64,000 nucleotides of DNA, taken from the NCBI RefSeq assembly GCF_042675915.1, contig NZ_JBHTKL010000001.1, positions 1,240,001 through 1,304,000 on the forward strand. The letters are read 5' to 3'. The notes under the pieces are model-generated. The model did not search any database and was not told the origin of the DNA. It was given only the letters and a program-made list of their open reading frames with translations. Position numbers and translations under genes: made by a program. The stretch's first letter is position 1; every line of letters starts with the position of its first letter. Origin of the DNA: Thalassobacillus_A hwangdonensis (GTDB lineage Bacteria; Bacillota; Bacilli; Bacillales; Halobacillaceae). Shown here one piece after another: positions 17,853-25,679 of this stretch.

Positions 17853-19274
17853 TTAATCTTCATCGCTTTCCCAGTCATAGGAATTGCTCAGCCCGGGATA
17901 ATTCCCCCACGTTTGCTGGTTCTGTCCCGCAGAACCCGGCATCATTTGCTGCCCGCCTTGACCCCATGGCATCTGTTGTCCGGAGCCCGGCATCATCATT
18001 TGCTGCCCTTGTGTACCTTGGTTACCTTGACCTGAACCGGAAGGCATCTGTTGACCCTGACCTGGCATCATCTGCTGGCCTTGGCCCCATGGCATCTGCT
18101 GTCCCTGACCCGGCATCATCTGCTGGCCTTGGCCCCATGGCATCTGCTGTCCCTGACCTGGCATCATCTGCTGGCCTTGGCCCCATGGCATCTGTTGACC
18201 CTCACCCGGCATCATTTGCTGGCCTTGGCCCCACGGCATCTGTTGACCATAGCCTGGCATCATCTGCTGACCTTGACCCCACGGCATCTGTTGACCATAG
18301 CCTGGCATCATCTGCTGGCCTTGACCCCACGGCATCTGTTGACCGTAGCCACCACAGCCACAGTCATCCATTTGTGCTCCTGCTACCTGGTCACCATCGC
18401 TGCTCGAATCCCACATTTCCTGCATGCCTGCTACTTGATTATCATCTTCGCACATATACTGGCTATCCACCAACTGGCCTTGTGGCATCATAGGCATCGG
18501 TGGACAGTAGACCGGTTGGAACGGCGGACATGGCGGTAGATGCTGAGGCATCATCATCGGCATTGGCATTGGCATCGGCATCGGCTGGTACTGAGCTCCT
18601 TGTACCTGTGGCATTTTCTGCTGGGACTGGGTTCCTTGTACTTGCGGTATCTTCTGCTGGGACTGGGCTCCTTGTACCTGCGGCATCTTCTGCTGGGACT
18701 GGGCTCCTTGTACCTGCGGCATCTGTTGAGGTTGCATTTGCGGCATTTTGTTCGGCTTCTGCTTTTGAGTCTCTTGCGGCTTTACCGCTTTTGGCGCTTG
18801 AGGTTTTTGTACCCCTTTGACTTTTTCTTTCTTTTTCTGCGGCATGGCTGGCATTGGAGGAAGATTGAAGGTGGTGTAGTAATTTTGCAATTGCTGATCG
18901 ACAACCGGCATATGGAAAGGCATGTTCATTTGGATCGGTTGTTTCGGCTGTACAGGCATCATCGGTTTTTCTTTCGGTTTCACTTCATCTTCAACGACCT
19001 TCGGAATCGGCTTCGGTGCTTCCTTTTTATATGGCTGATACTTCGGCATTTCTTTCTTAACAGGCGCTTGGTTATTTACAGGCGCTTCTTTCTTTTTCGG
19101 TGCCTCTTTCTTAACTGGTTTCGTTCCTTGAGGTACTTTGATCTTCATGCCTGGCATGATCATGTCGGGATTGGATAATTGATTGTTCATATTCTTCAGC
19201 TCGGTAAAATCTACGCCGTACTTCTGGGCAATCTTCCAAAGCGTATCACCTTTTTGTACAATGTGAATTTTCAA
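17853..19274 (-). CDS. safA: SafA, LysM spore coat inner morphogenetic protein
   Basis: Organises the inner coat and binds the spore cortex and SpoVID. 473 residues starting MKIHIVQKGDTLWKIAQKYGVDF, a LysM domain over residues 1-50. The start is TTG 19274, 8 bases after AGAGGGGAG; it gives exactly the B. subtilis N-terminus. A Lys/Pro-rich linker follows, then three to four 12-residue units QSQQKMPQVQGA, then Met/Pro- and Cys-containing stretches, then six 16-residue units GQQMPWGQGQQMMPG plus one variable residue. The B. subtilis protein (387 residues) is shorter. SpoVID, its partner, is encoded at 55.7 kb. Confidence 0.95.
   Translation of the reverse strand: MKIHIVQKGDTLWKIAQKYGVDFTELKNMNNQLSNPDMIMPGMKIKVPQGTKPVKKEAPKKKEAPVNNQAPVKKEMPKYQPYKKEAPKPIPKVVEDEVKPKEKPMMPVQPKQPIQMNMPFHMPVVDQQLQNYYTTFNLPPMPAMPQKKKEKVKGVQKPQAPKAVKPQETQKQKPNKMPQMQPQQMPQVQGAQSQQKMPQVQGAQSQQKIPQVQGTQSQQKMPQVQGAQYQPMPMPMPMPMMMPQHLPPCPPFQPVYCPPMPMMPQGQLVDSQYMCEDDNQVAGMQEMWDSSSDGDQVAGAQMDDCGCGGYGQQMPWGQGQQMMPGYGQQMPWGQGQQMMPGYGQQMPWGQGQQMMPGEGQQMPWGQGQQMMPGQGQQMPWGQGQQMMPGQGQQMPWGQGQQMMPGQGQQMPSGSGQGNQGTQGQQMMMPGSGQQMPWGQGGQQMMPGSAGQNQQTWGNYPGLSNSYDWESDED
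18060..18347 (-). repeat. Six 48-bp tandem repeats inside safA
   Basis: Exactly six 48-base units, each coding for X-GQQMPWGQGQQMMPG, with X being Tyr, Tyr, Tyr, Glu, Gln, Gln in order from the N-terminal end. Units differ mainly at silent sites and at X. A degenerate tail (QGQQMPSGSGQ and later) continues to about 17900. Confidence 0.95.
18593..18727 (-). repeat. 36-bp tandem repeats inside safA
   Basis: Three to four units coding for QSQQKMPQVQGA or close variants (KIPQVQGT), directly before a Met-Pro run. Boundaries are approximate. Confidence 0.8.
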
Positions 19275-19302
19275 CTTAGATACTCCCCTCTTTATGCAAA
19301 TA

Positions 19303-19314
19303 GACCAATTGGTC
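19303..19314. promoter_or_regulatory. 12-bp perfect palindrome upstream of safA
   Basis: GACCAATTGGTC, 29 bases upstream of the safA start in the 278-base gap between pheA and safA. It could be an operator or chance. No convincing promoter was found in the rest of the gap, although a sigma-E promoter is expected for safA. Confidence 0.3.
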
Positions 19315-19521
19315 AAGATTCTTCCTATACAACTTATGCAACGGGGAGAGAAAGGTTGATGATTTTGCCCAAACTTTTTGTGGGAGGGAGGTCATTTGCT
19401 TATATTCGTGGGAATTATGAAGCATAGGTCCAATAATCTGATATTACTTCCGTTTTCGTGTGTTTAGGTTCGTAATGCTGAGATTCTGTTCAAATTCTAT
19501 GGGATTCCAATCCATAAAAAA

Positions 19522-19554
19522 AAGCCAGAGCGGCTTCGATGAGCCCTCTGACTT
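19522..19554 (-). terminator. Terminator of pheA
   Basis: Minus strand: AAGTCAGAG plus GGCT pairs with AGCC plus CTCTGGCTT (one bulged base), then seven T. It begins inside the pheA stop codon. Confidence 0.85.
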
Positions 19555-20401
19555 ATAGATTAAAACTTGGATAAGTACCCAGCAGCTTCAAGGAGCATCC
19601 TAATGCGGTAAGCTCTGCTTCTACTCCTGGAAATAGGATCTGATCATAGGCCTGGTCGACATCGATAATGAAAAAATAATTACCGAGTCCGGTTTTCATC
19701 GGCCGGGATTCAATCTTTGACAGGTTCATTTTTCTCCACGCAAAAGCCGCCAGAACCTGGTGCAACGCTCCTGCATAATCCTTCGGCAACGTGACCATGA
19801 CAGTCGATTTGTACTTGCTTGGTTGAAAATCATTGATTTGCAGTGTCTGCTTCGTTTTCTGGACGACGGCAAACCTTGTATGGTTATTTTCATAGTCATG
19901 GATATCCTCCGACCGGATATGAAGGCCATATTCCTTCCCAGCCAACTGGTTGCCGATTGCTGCGCATGCGCCATCCTTTTCAGCTACAAGCTCCGCTGCT
20001 CTCCCGGTGGATGAAGTGTAATGCAGCTCCGCATCGGGATAGTGTTGATGTAGGTGTTGCTGACACTGGGCAATCGCGTGACTGTGAGAATAAATGTGCT
20101 CGATTTCCCCATCAAGATGATTCTTTTTTACCAGCAGATGCTGGCGAATTGGAACAGACAGTTCTGCGACAATCGAAACGTCTACATGATGAGTCATATA
20201 ATCTGTAGTTAAATGTACAGATCCTTCGATCGCATTTTCCAATGGTACGACACCTGTTTGAATCTCTCCGGCTTCCACCGCATCGAGGCAGGCTGGAATG
20301 GTTTCATAACTGATGAAGTTGCCTTCCGAAAAGAATGCATTGACAGCCATTTTCGTGAAGGTGCCTTTCGGTCCCAAATAACCGATTCGTTGATGTGACA
20401 A
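19553..20401 (-). CDS. pheA: Prephenate dehydratase
   Basis: Converts prephenate to phenylpyruvate in phenylalanine synthesis. 282 residues, monofunctional type. IGYLGPKGTFTKMAV start, catalytic region VPLENAIEGSV near residue 52, substrate motif NNHTRFAVV near 175, and a C-terminal ACT domain from about residue 195 with the Phe-binding ESRPMKTGLGNYFFIIDV segment. 15 bases after pheB; last gene of the obg-pheB-pheA run. Confidence 0.97.
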   Translation of the reverse strand: MSHQRIGYLGPKGTFTKMAVNAFFSEGNFISYETIPACLDAVEAGEIQTGVVPLENAIEGSVHLTTDYMTHHVDVSIVAELSVPIRQHLLVKKNHLDGEIEHIYSHSHAIAQCQQHLHQHYPDAELHYTSSTGRAAELVAEKDGACAAIGNQLAGKEYGLHIRSEDIHDYENNHTRFAVVQKTKQTLQINDFQPSKYKSTVMVTLPKDYAGALHQVLAAFAWRKMNLSKIESRPMKTGLGNYFFIIDVDQAYDQILFPGVEAELTALGCSLKLLGTYPSFNL

Positions 20402-20416
20402 TGGCTAATCCTCCAA

Positions 20417-20860
20417 TCATGCACCTGTGCTTAATAAATCCACTCTGATGATGAAGTCCACTTGATTCAGTCGGTGAATCAGTTCATTGATGGACATCGC
20501 CATGCCGGATGTATTCAATGACAAGGTGACGTTCGCTTTCCCCTGTAAAGGGATGGACTGATGGATCGTCAGTACATTGCACCCCGCCTCTGCGACTGCG
20601 GCCAATAGGCTCGAAAGCGAGCCGCTCCGATCCTCCAGATAGAAGAAAAGTGTGATCATCTGCTCTTTCACCATTTCATGAAACGGATAAACCGCGTCCC
20701 TGTATTTATAGAACGCACTTCTGGACAGATCCACCCGCTTCACTGCTTCAAAGATGGATTCCACTTTTCCAGCTTCAAGAAGTTCCTTCGCATCGATCGT
20801 CTTCTTCATCGCCTCTGGTAATACATCACTTCTGACAAGGTAAAATTGTTCTGTCTCCAT
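20417..20860 (-). CDS. pheB: ACT-domain protein PheB (UPF0735)
   Basis: 147 residues, the same length as B. subtilis PheB: an N-terminal helical part with VDLSRSAFYKYRDAVYPF, then an ACT domain (ITLFFYLEDRSGSLSSLLAAVAEAGCNVLTIHQSIPL). Probably an amino-acid sensor tied to phenylalanine metabolism; despite old annotation as chorismate mutase, no such activity is evident. ATG 20860 is 6 bases after a G6 stretch; an upstream ATG two codons earlier abuts that stretch. A perfect palindrome CAACACGTGTTG lies just upstream (20872-20883). Confidence 0.92.
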   Translation of the reverse strand: METEQFYLVRSDVLPEAMKKTIDAKELLEAGKVESIFEAVKRVDLSRSAFYKYRDAVYPFHEMVKEQMITLFFYLEDRSGSLSSLLAAVAEAGCNVLTIHQSIPLQGKANVTLSLNTSGMAMSINELIHRLNQVDFIIRVDLLSTGA

Positions 20861-20891
20861 CCTCATCCCCCCAACACGTGTTGCACTATAA

Positions 20892-22172
20892 TCATTCTAC
20901 AAATTCAAATTCATGATCAAGCAGTCTTACCGTATCTCCATCCTTGGCACCGCGCTTCCGCAATGCATCATCAATTCCCAACCCGCGCATCTGACGTGAA
21001 AATCTCCGGATTGATTCATCATGGTTGAAGTCGGTCATCTTGAAGAGCTTTTCAATGTGATCCCCTGAAAGTACAAAAGCTCCATCTGGATCTCTGGTGA
21101 TCGTGTAATCCGTTTCATCTTTCTCGTATCGGTAAACGACTCTTTCTTCTTTTTCTTCCAGCGGTGTTGTGTCTTTTGGAATGCGAGCAAGCGTATCTGC
21201 CACTTCGAACAGCATTTCACTCAACCCATTTCTCGTCAATGTGGAGATTGGGAAGACTGGATATTCCTCTTCTAATCTTTCCTTGAAGGTAGCTAACTGT
21301 TCCTCTGCTCCGGGCATATCCATTTTATTCGCTGCAATGATCTGCGGTCGTTCCTTCAGTCGTTTATCATATTCGAACAGCTCTTGATTGATCGTCAAAT
21401 AATCTTCATACGGATCTCTGCCTTCCGTAGCTGCCATATCTATGACATGGACGATTACACGTGTACGCTCGACGTGACGCAGGAATTGATGCCCAAGACC
21501 TACTCCTTCGTGAGCACCTTCGATCAATCCTGGCAAATCAGCCATGACAAAGCTGCGCTGGTCAGCAGTTTCCACTACACCCAGGTTCGGAGCTAGGGTG
21601 GTGAAATGATAATCAGCAATTTTCGGTTTTGCTGCAGATACTACAGACAATAACGTCGATTTACCGACACTTGGAAAACCGACCAGCCCGACATCCGCAA
21701 TCAGCTTCAGTTCGATCTGAATTTCCCGCTCCTGTCCCGGTTCGCCGTTTTCCGCCATTTCAGGAGCAGGGTTTCTTGCTGTAGCAAACCTGACATTCCC
21801 TCGGCCGCCACGGCCACCTCTCGCAATGACCGACTGCTGTTTATGCTCGACCAGGTCAGCAATCACTTCGCCAGTGTCTGCGTCTTTTACTGTAGTGCCT
21901 GGTGGTACAGGAATCACATAAGGACTCGAATTCTTTCCATGCTGTCCTTTACTCATTCCATTCTCTCCACGCTGCGCTTTAAAATGACGCTGGTAGCGGA
22001 AATCCATCAATGTATTCAGGCCTTCGTCGACTTCAAAAATGACGTCTCCGCCATTTCCTCCATCCCCACCGGCAGGCCCACCCAGTGGTACATATTTTTC
22101 ACGGCGGAAAGCAACTAATCCGTTTCCTCCATCGCCGCCTTTGACATAAACCTTCACCTGATCGACAAACAT
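20892..22172 (-). CDS. obg: Essential GTPase Obg (CgtA)
   Basis: Ribosome-associated GTPase in 50S assembly, stress response and sporulation onset. 426 residues: glycine-rich Obg fold from MFVDQVKVYVKGGDGGNG, G domain with P-loop GFPSVGKST near residue 165, DLPGLIEGAHEG near 212, NKMD near 282, and a C-terminal OCT domain from about residue 345. ATG 22172 gives the canonical MFVDQ start. Five bases after spo0B, the arrangement known from B. subtilis where Obg affects the phosphorelay. Confidence 0.98.
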   Translation of the reverse strand: MFVDQVKVYVKGGDGGNGLVAFRREKYVPLGGPAGGDGGNGGDVIFEVDEGLNTLMDFRYQRHFKAQRGENGMSKGQHGKNSSPYVIPVPPGTTVKDADTGEVIADLVEHKQQSVIARGGRGGRGNVRFATARNPAPEMAENGEPGQEREIQIELKLIADVGLVGFPSVGKSTLLSVVSAAKPKIADYHFTTLAPNLGVVETADQRSFVMADLPGLIEGAHEGVGLGHQFLRHVERTRVIVHVIDMAATEGRDPYEDYLTINQELFEYDKRLKERPQIIAANKMDMPGAEEQLATFKERLEEEYPVFPISTLTRNGLSEMLFEVADTLARIPKDTTPLEEKEERVVYRYEKDETDYTITRDPDGAFVLSGDHIEKLFKMTDFNHDESIRRFSRQMRGLGIDDALRKRGAKDGDTVRLLDHEFEFVE

Positions 22173-22177
22173 GTCCA

Positions 22178-22720
22178 TCACCTCTTAATTTCTACATTCA
22201 ATTTCATCGACAACTGCTGTTGATGATCTGCGTCTTCCAATTTTGCTGCTGTTAAAAATTCCAATTGCTCAAGCTCTCCGATGATGTTTTCAGTATTTGC
22301 ATAATTACCCGAGAATACCATCGACACCTCAACATTGGATGGCTGCTGTTTATAAATCACGAGCGTCCCTTCATACAGGGACTCCGGATCACTTTGTGAC
22401 TCCAGTATCCGGATCGTCTCCTCACAATAAGCAAGTAAAGTTAGATCCTTATAGGAAAGATCTTGAGATTCCATATCAATTTTAAACTCCAGCCGATGAT
22501 TCTCATGGCTCCAATTAAATGATAGCAGCCAAAGTGTCAGATAAGGCACATTCAGATTCATCAATTTCTGCTCTTCCTGTGATGTCTCAATGGTCTTTTG
22601 AATGGTCGCATGTACCTTTTCTGTTTTGCCCATCGTTGTGTACCCTTGAATCAGCTGTAATTGATTCATCCAATCATGCCGTTTATGTCTCAATAATTGA
22701 ATCACTTCATTGACCTGCAT
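22178..22720 (-). CDS. spo0B: Spo0B sporulation phosphotransferase
   Basis: Relays phosphate from Spo0F to Spo0A. About 180 residues: N-terminal helical hairpin with the phospho-acceptor His in LLRHKRHDWMNQLQLIQGY (His15 when started at ATG 22720), then a degenerate kinase-like domain. Overall similarity beyond the His helix is low, as usual for Spo0B, but the motif and adjacency to obg identify it. The frame also has GTG and TTG starts up to 22729 nearer the AAGGGAG site; the exact start is uncertain. The leader between promoter and start holds palindromic element 2. Confidence 0.92.
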   Translation of the reverse strand: MQVNEVIQLLRHKRHDWMNQLQLIQGYTTMGKTEKVHATIQKTIETSQEEQKLMNLNVPYLTLWLLSFNWSHENHRLEFKIDMESQDLSYKDLTLLAYCEETIRILESQSDPESLYEGTLVIYKQQPSNVEVSMVFSGNYANTENIIGELEQLEFLTAAKLEDADHQQQLSMKLNVEIKR

Positions 22721-22793
22721 CCCCAACACCGCTCCCTTTTTTATTCAGGTCTTATATTCTCAAATATCTTAGGTTAATTTGATAATGTGAGGT

Positions 22794-22956
22794 GGCCGAA
22801 AACATTGTGGATTTGGGCTGGATGAGAAAAGACTCGCTTTCCTGCGGGGAACTGGAGAGCTTCCTCAGGCTTCGCCTTGCGGGATCTCGCCTAGCTCCTT
22901 CTCCCGCGGGAGTCTCGCCTTTTCTCATCCAGCCCACCTGAACACCATGTTTGGCC
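22794..22956. repeat. Long palindromic intergenic element, copy 2
   Basis: A 163-base hairpin-forming element upstream of spo0B. Outer arms: 22794-22809 with 22943-22956 (GGCC and AAACATTGTG against CACCATGTTT and GGCC, one mismatch, 2-base bulge), then a perfect 17-bp stem 22815-22831 with 22919-22935. The inner core from 22832 (ACTCGCTTTCCTGCGGGG) to 22914 resembles element 1 at 6699-6824. GCGGG pairs with CCCGC here where copy 1 has GTGGG with CCCAC. The rest of the 489-base gap holds the spo0B promoter and the rpmA terminator. Confidence 0.85.
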
Positions 22957-23070
22957 CGTTTGACCAATCTACCTCTGAAGAAGAATTGGTTCCTATTTCA
23001 TTAATTGCGGTGTACCTGAATCGTTTATTTGAGAGATGAACCTTACAATGTAATGCGAATCTTTATGAAA

Positions 23071-23100
23071 AGTATAGCAAACATTACCTGTAGATGTGAA
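23071..23100 (-). promoter_or_regulatory. Likely sigma-A promoter of spo0B-obg
   Basis: Minus strand TTCACA, 18 bases, TATACT (five of six matches in each hexamer). It would give a 5' leader of about 340 bases that includes palindromic element 2. Confidence 0.6.
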
Positions 23101-23153
23101 AGATTATCTTGTTGTAGTGGGGATGAGCATTGCTGCATCATTTAACAATGAAA

Positions 23154-23186
23154 AAACCGCGCATATGCAAATGCACAGCGCGGTTT
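23154..23186 (-). terminator. Terminator of rplU-prp-rpmA
   Basis: AAACCGCGC stem with GCGCGGTTT, inner TGTGCA/TGCATA pairing, then a T run on the minus strand, 24 bases after the rpmA stop. Confidence 0.9.
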
Positions 23187-23209
23187 ATTAATTGAATAGG
23201 TATCGTTGC

Positions 23210-23500
23210 TTAAGCTTCTTTCGCAACTGGATAAACGCTAACTTTTTTGCGGTTGCGTCCGTAGCGTTCGAATTTGACAACACCATCGACTTTAGCGAAT
23301 AGCGTGTCATCTCCACCACGACCTACGTTCTCTCCTGGATAGATCTTCGTTCCGCGTTGGCGGTAAAGGATAGATCCTCCAGATACGAATTGTCCGTCAG
23401 CACGTTTCGCACCAAGTCTTTTGGACTCAGAGTCACGGCCGTTTTTCGTACTACCTACACCCTTCTTTTGGGCGAAGAACTGCAAATCTAGACGTAGCAT
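23210..23500 (-). CDS. rpmA: 50S ribosomal protein L27
   Basis: Reaches the peptidyl transferase centre. 96 residues with the Firmicute N-terminal extension MLRLDLQFF followed by AQKKGVGSTKNGRDS. The extension must be cut between Phe9 and Ala10 by the Prp protease encoded immediately upstream. Conserved GGSILYRQRGTKIYPGENVGRG follows. ATG 23500 is the only start giving the cleavable leader. Confidence 0.99.
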   Translation of the reverse strand: MLRLDLQFFAQKKGVGSTKNGRDSESKRLGAKRADGQFVSGGSILYRQRGTKIYPGENVGRGGDDTLFAKVDGVVKFERYGRNRKKVSVYPVAKEA

Positions 23501-23514
23501 GGGTTTGCACCTCC

Positions 23515-23844
23515 TTATTTTTCAGAGATGGTAATATATTGACTATAATCTCGTTCAATGGTCTGGAGTGAAACCAGCATCCCTTCAAGAAGCAGTGAAG
23601 CTTTATCCAACTGATCTTGTCCCAGATCTTCCGGAAGTTCGATCCGAAGGTAACCGCCTTCTCCTCCTTGCTCGATCGCAGGTTCACATTCACTTAACCG
23701 TATGACAGCATTGACTGCTCCGAAAGAAACAGCTGAAACTGCAGCACATACAAGATCATGACCATGAGGGCCACTCTCTGCATGTCCAGAGATTTCAAAG
23801 CCAGTCATATTGCCATCTTTACGAAGAATCATTACTCGAATCAT
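23515..23844 (-). CDS. prp: Ribosomal-processing cysteine protease Prp
   Basis: Removes the N-terminal extension of L27. 109 residues (YsxB family), with the catalytic pair in GHAESGPHGHDLVCAAVSAVSFG: His21 and Cys33. Between rplU and rpmA, 11 and 14 bases from its neighbours, so it is made with its substrate. Confidence 0.95.
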   Translation of the reverse strand: MIRVMILRKDGNMTGFEISGHAESGPHGHDLVCAAVSAVSFGAVNAVIRLSECEPAIEQGGEGGYLRIELPEDLGQDQLDKASLLLEGMLVSLQTIERDYSQYITISEK

Positions 23845-23855
23845 ACCATCAAGCC

Positions 23856-24164
23856 TTATGCGTTGATTTTTTCAATCGTCAACTTCGTGTATGGTTGACG
23901 GTGACCTTGTTTACGCTTGTAGTTTTTCTTAGGTTTGTATTTGAATACAGTGATTTTCTTCTGACGGCCTTGTTTTTCAACTTTAGCAGTCACTGAAGCA
24001 CCGTCTACAAATGGAGCTCCGACTTTAGCGTCGTCTCCACCTACGAAAAGTACGTTTTCAAAAGTGACAGAATCGCCAGCCTCGCCGTTGACTTTCTCAA
24101 CGTAGATGGATTGACCTTCTTCCACTTTGAATTGCTTACCACCAGTTTCGATAATTGCGTACAT
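23856..24164 (-). CDS. rplU: 50S ribosomal protein L21
   Basis: 102 residues starting MYAIIETGGKQFKVEEGQSIYVEKV, with the C-terminal KITVFKYKPKKNYKRKQGHRQPYTKLTI signature. Binds 23S rRNA early in 50S assembly. ATG 24164 follows GAGGAGGTG. First gene of the rplU-prp-rpmA operon and preceded by a structured leader. Confidence 0.99.
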   Translation of the reverse strand: MYAIIETGGKQFKVEEGQSIYVEKVNGEAGDSVTFENVLFVGGDDAKVGAPFVDGASVTAKVEKQGRQKKITVFKYKPKKNYKRKQGHRQPYTKLTIEKINA

Positions 24165-24265
24165 ACTTGCACCTCCTCATTAAACTCAGACTCGCCATCC
24201 CAGGTACCTTAAGGTTTAAAAACCTGTTCTGTGCGGTTGTAGCAGTCGGGTGCTACTAGAATAAC
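24165..24265 (-). ncRNA. L21 leader (autoregulatory 5' UTR of rplU)
   Basis: About 100 bases between the promoter and rplU. The arrangement matches the L21 leader motif of Firmicutes, thought to let excess L21 repress its own mRNA. Visible pairings include GGTTTTTAAACC-type symmetry and AGGTACCT. Identity is inferred mainly from position; the motif was not scored. Confidence 0.6.
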
Positions 24266-24271
24266 ATATTG

Positions 24272-24301
24272 ATACTATCACAAATCAAAAGCCCTTGTCA
24301 A
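24272..24301 (-). promoter_or_regulatory. Sigma-A promoter of rplU operon
   Basis: Minus strand TTGACA, 18 bases, TAGTAT with an upstream TG. The -35 overlaps the last codons of the RNase E/G gene. Confidence 0.65.
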
Positions 24302-25670
24302 TATGAAAACCGCGACTTGCCACTATTTCTCGAACTGTTTCGACCGATCCTGTTTCAAGCGAAAATGTGCTTGAATTGGGGTCGATGTAAAAAAACAGTT
24401 CCTGTGGAATTTTACTAGAGATGCCAGAAGAAATCAATCGGTTTTTGAGACATTCCCACTCTTTCGGCAAACCGATCAGAACCGCTTCGTGCGCACTGTT
24501 ATTTAAAGATAGGATCGCCCGCTCCAGTTGGAAGAATGTTGTCGTATCTGAATAGTGGAAGTCATGCGCACCAAGGAAGCTCTTCCATGATGGCTGCTCT
24601 TTTTTCCTAGTTACTTCAAGCAGCCCTAACCTCGTGAAACCATGGACGTTCAGGAACAGACCGTGCTGCTTTGCGGTACGTTTGAATGCTTGGAGAACCT
24701 TGGACTCTGATTTTTTGTCATCCATATTAATAAAATCGATCAGAATGATACCAGCAAGTCTCCTTAGCCTGATTTCCTCGACAATTGCCACGACTGCCTT
24801 CATATTCGTCTGCAATGCAGTCTGCTGTTTATTCGATTTACCTGTATAAGCTGCACTGTTCACATCAATGACGACCATCGCTTCTGTTTCATCGATGTGC
24901 AATGATCCCTCGACGACAGGGTTAACGATTCGTTCCTGAACGCTTTGAACAGTCGTTCCGAGTGCCGCTTCAAACTCTCGCTCCCATTTAATATGATCAG
25001 TGTAGGATGGAAAACTTTTTTTCCACTCTTTTGAAGTGGCTGCATCATCTATAATAATTTGATCAAACGTATGGAGAGGGTAGTGTTGCAATACTTGATC
25101 GGGAATAACTGCAGTCGAATGGACAAGCCCTGGTTCGTTCCTTACTGTTCGGTTCTTCCACTTGTGCCTAAGATACGTCCACTCTTCAATGAGCGATTCC
25201 TTTTGCATATTTACAGCAGCCGTCCTAAGAATGACTCCCTCTTCCCCTTCCAGCATATCTACAAAAAAGCTACGTAATTCCTGCTGTTGATCATCCGTAA
25301 GTTTTCTGGATACATGTACTTGCTTCCCAACAGGTAAATAGACGAGATTTGCCGCACCGATAGAAAGATCGGTGGTCAATACAGGTCCTTTACTGCCAAT
25401 AGGCGCTTTTTTAATTTGAACCAGGATTTTTGCACCTTCGACGGGAGGCTGATTGCAGTCGGAAAGATGCAAAAAGCCATTAGTTTCGGTACCAATATCA
25501 ACGAAAGCTGCTTTTATCCCTTTTTCAACATTCGTTACCTTGCCTGAATAAATGGCACCCACCTGTGGTGTACGCTCCGGACGTTCGAACCACACTTCGG
25601 TAATGCGCCCGTCTTCTTTCAATAGGGCAGTTTTTTCCGTAGGAATGTGGTTGATGAATAACTGTCGCAT
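24285..25670 (-). CDS. rng: Ribonuclease E/G family protein
   Basis: 461 residues with the RNase G layout: N-terminal S1 domain (GAIYSGKVTNVEKGIKAAFVDIGTETNGFLHLSD, about residues 38-72), RNase H-like region, then the catalytic DNase I-like part with the metal-binding aspartates in MVVIDVNSAAYTGK (near residue 273) and IILIDFINMDD (near 315). After LLEVTRKKEQPSW, where RNase E and G have the CPxC zinc link, no Cys pair is present. B. subtilis lacks this enzyme. Lies 9 bases after spoIVFB and may be cotranscribed with it. Confidence 0.9.
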   Translation of the reverse strand: MRQLFINHIPTEKTALLKEDGRITEVWFERPERTPQVGAIYSGKVTNVEKGIKAAFVDIGTETNGFLHLSDCNQPPVEGAKILVQIKKAPIGSKGPVLTTDLSIGAANLVYLPVGKQVHVSRKLTDDQQQELRSFFVDMLEGEEGVILRTAAVNMQKESLIEEWTYLRHKWKNRTVRNEPGLVHSTAVIPDQVLQHYPLHTFDQIIIDDAATSKEWKKSFPSYTDHIKWEREFEAALGTTVQSVQERIVNPVVEGSLHIDETEAMVVIDVNSAAYTGKSNKQQTALQTNMKAVVAIVEEIRLRRLAGIILIDFINMDDKKSESKVLQAFKRTAKQHGLFLNVHGFTRLGLLEVTRKKEQPSWKSFLGAHDFHYSDTTTFFQLERAILSLNNSAHEAVLIGLPKEWECLKNRLISSGISSKIPQELFFYIDPNSSTFSLETGSVETVREIVASRGFHIDKGF

Positions 25671-25679
25671 GGTCGGATC

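Noticed and set aside
18051..19178. Long plus-strand frames opposite safA with repeated HHLLALAP-type sequence
   Set aside because: They mirror the safA tandem repeats; the LysM-containing minus-strand frame is the real gene.
20417..20860. Chorismate mutase activity of PheB
   Set aside because: Old database name; the sequence shows only an ACT domain and a short helical part.
20872..20883. Palindrome CAACACGTGTTG between obg and pheB as an operator
   Set aside because: It lies within an operon beside the pheB ribosome site and occurs once; no supporting partner or second site.
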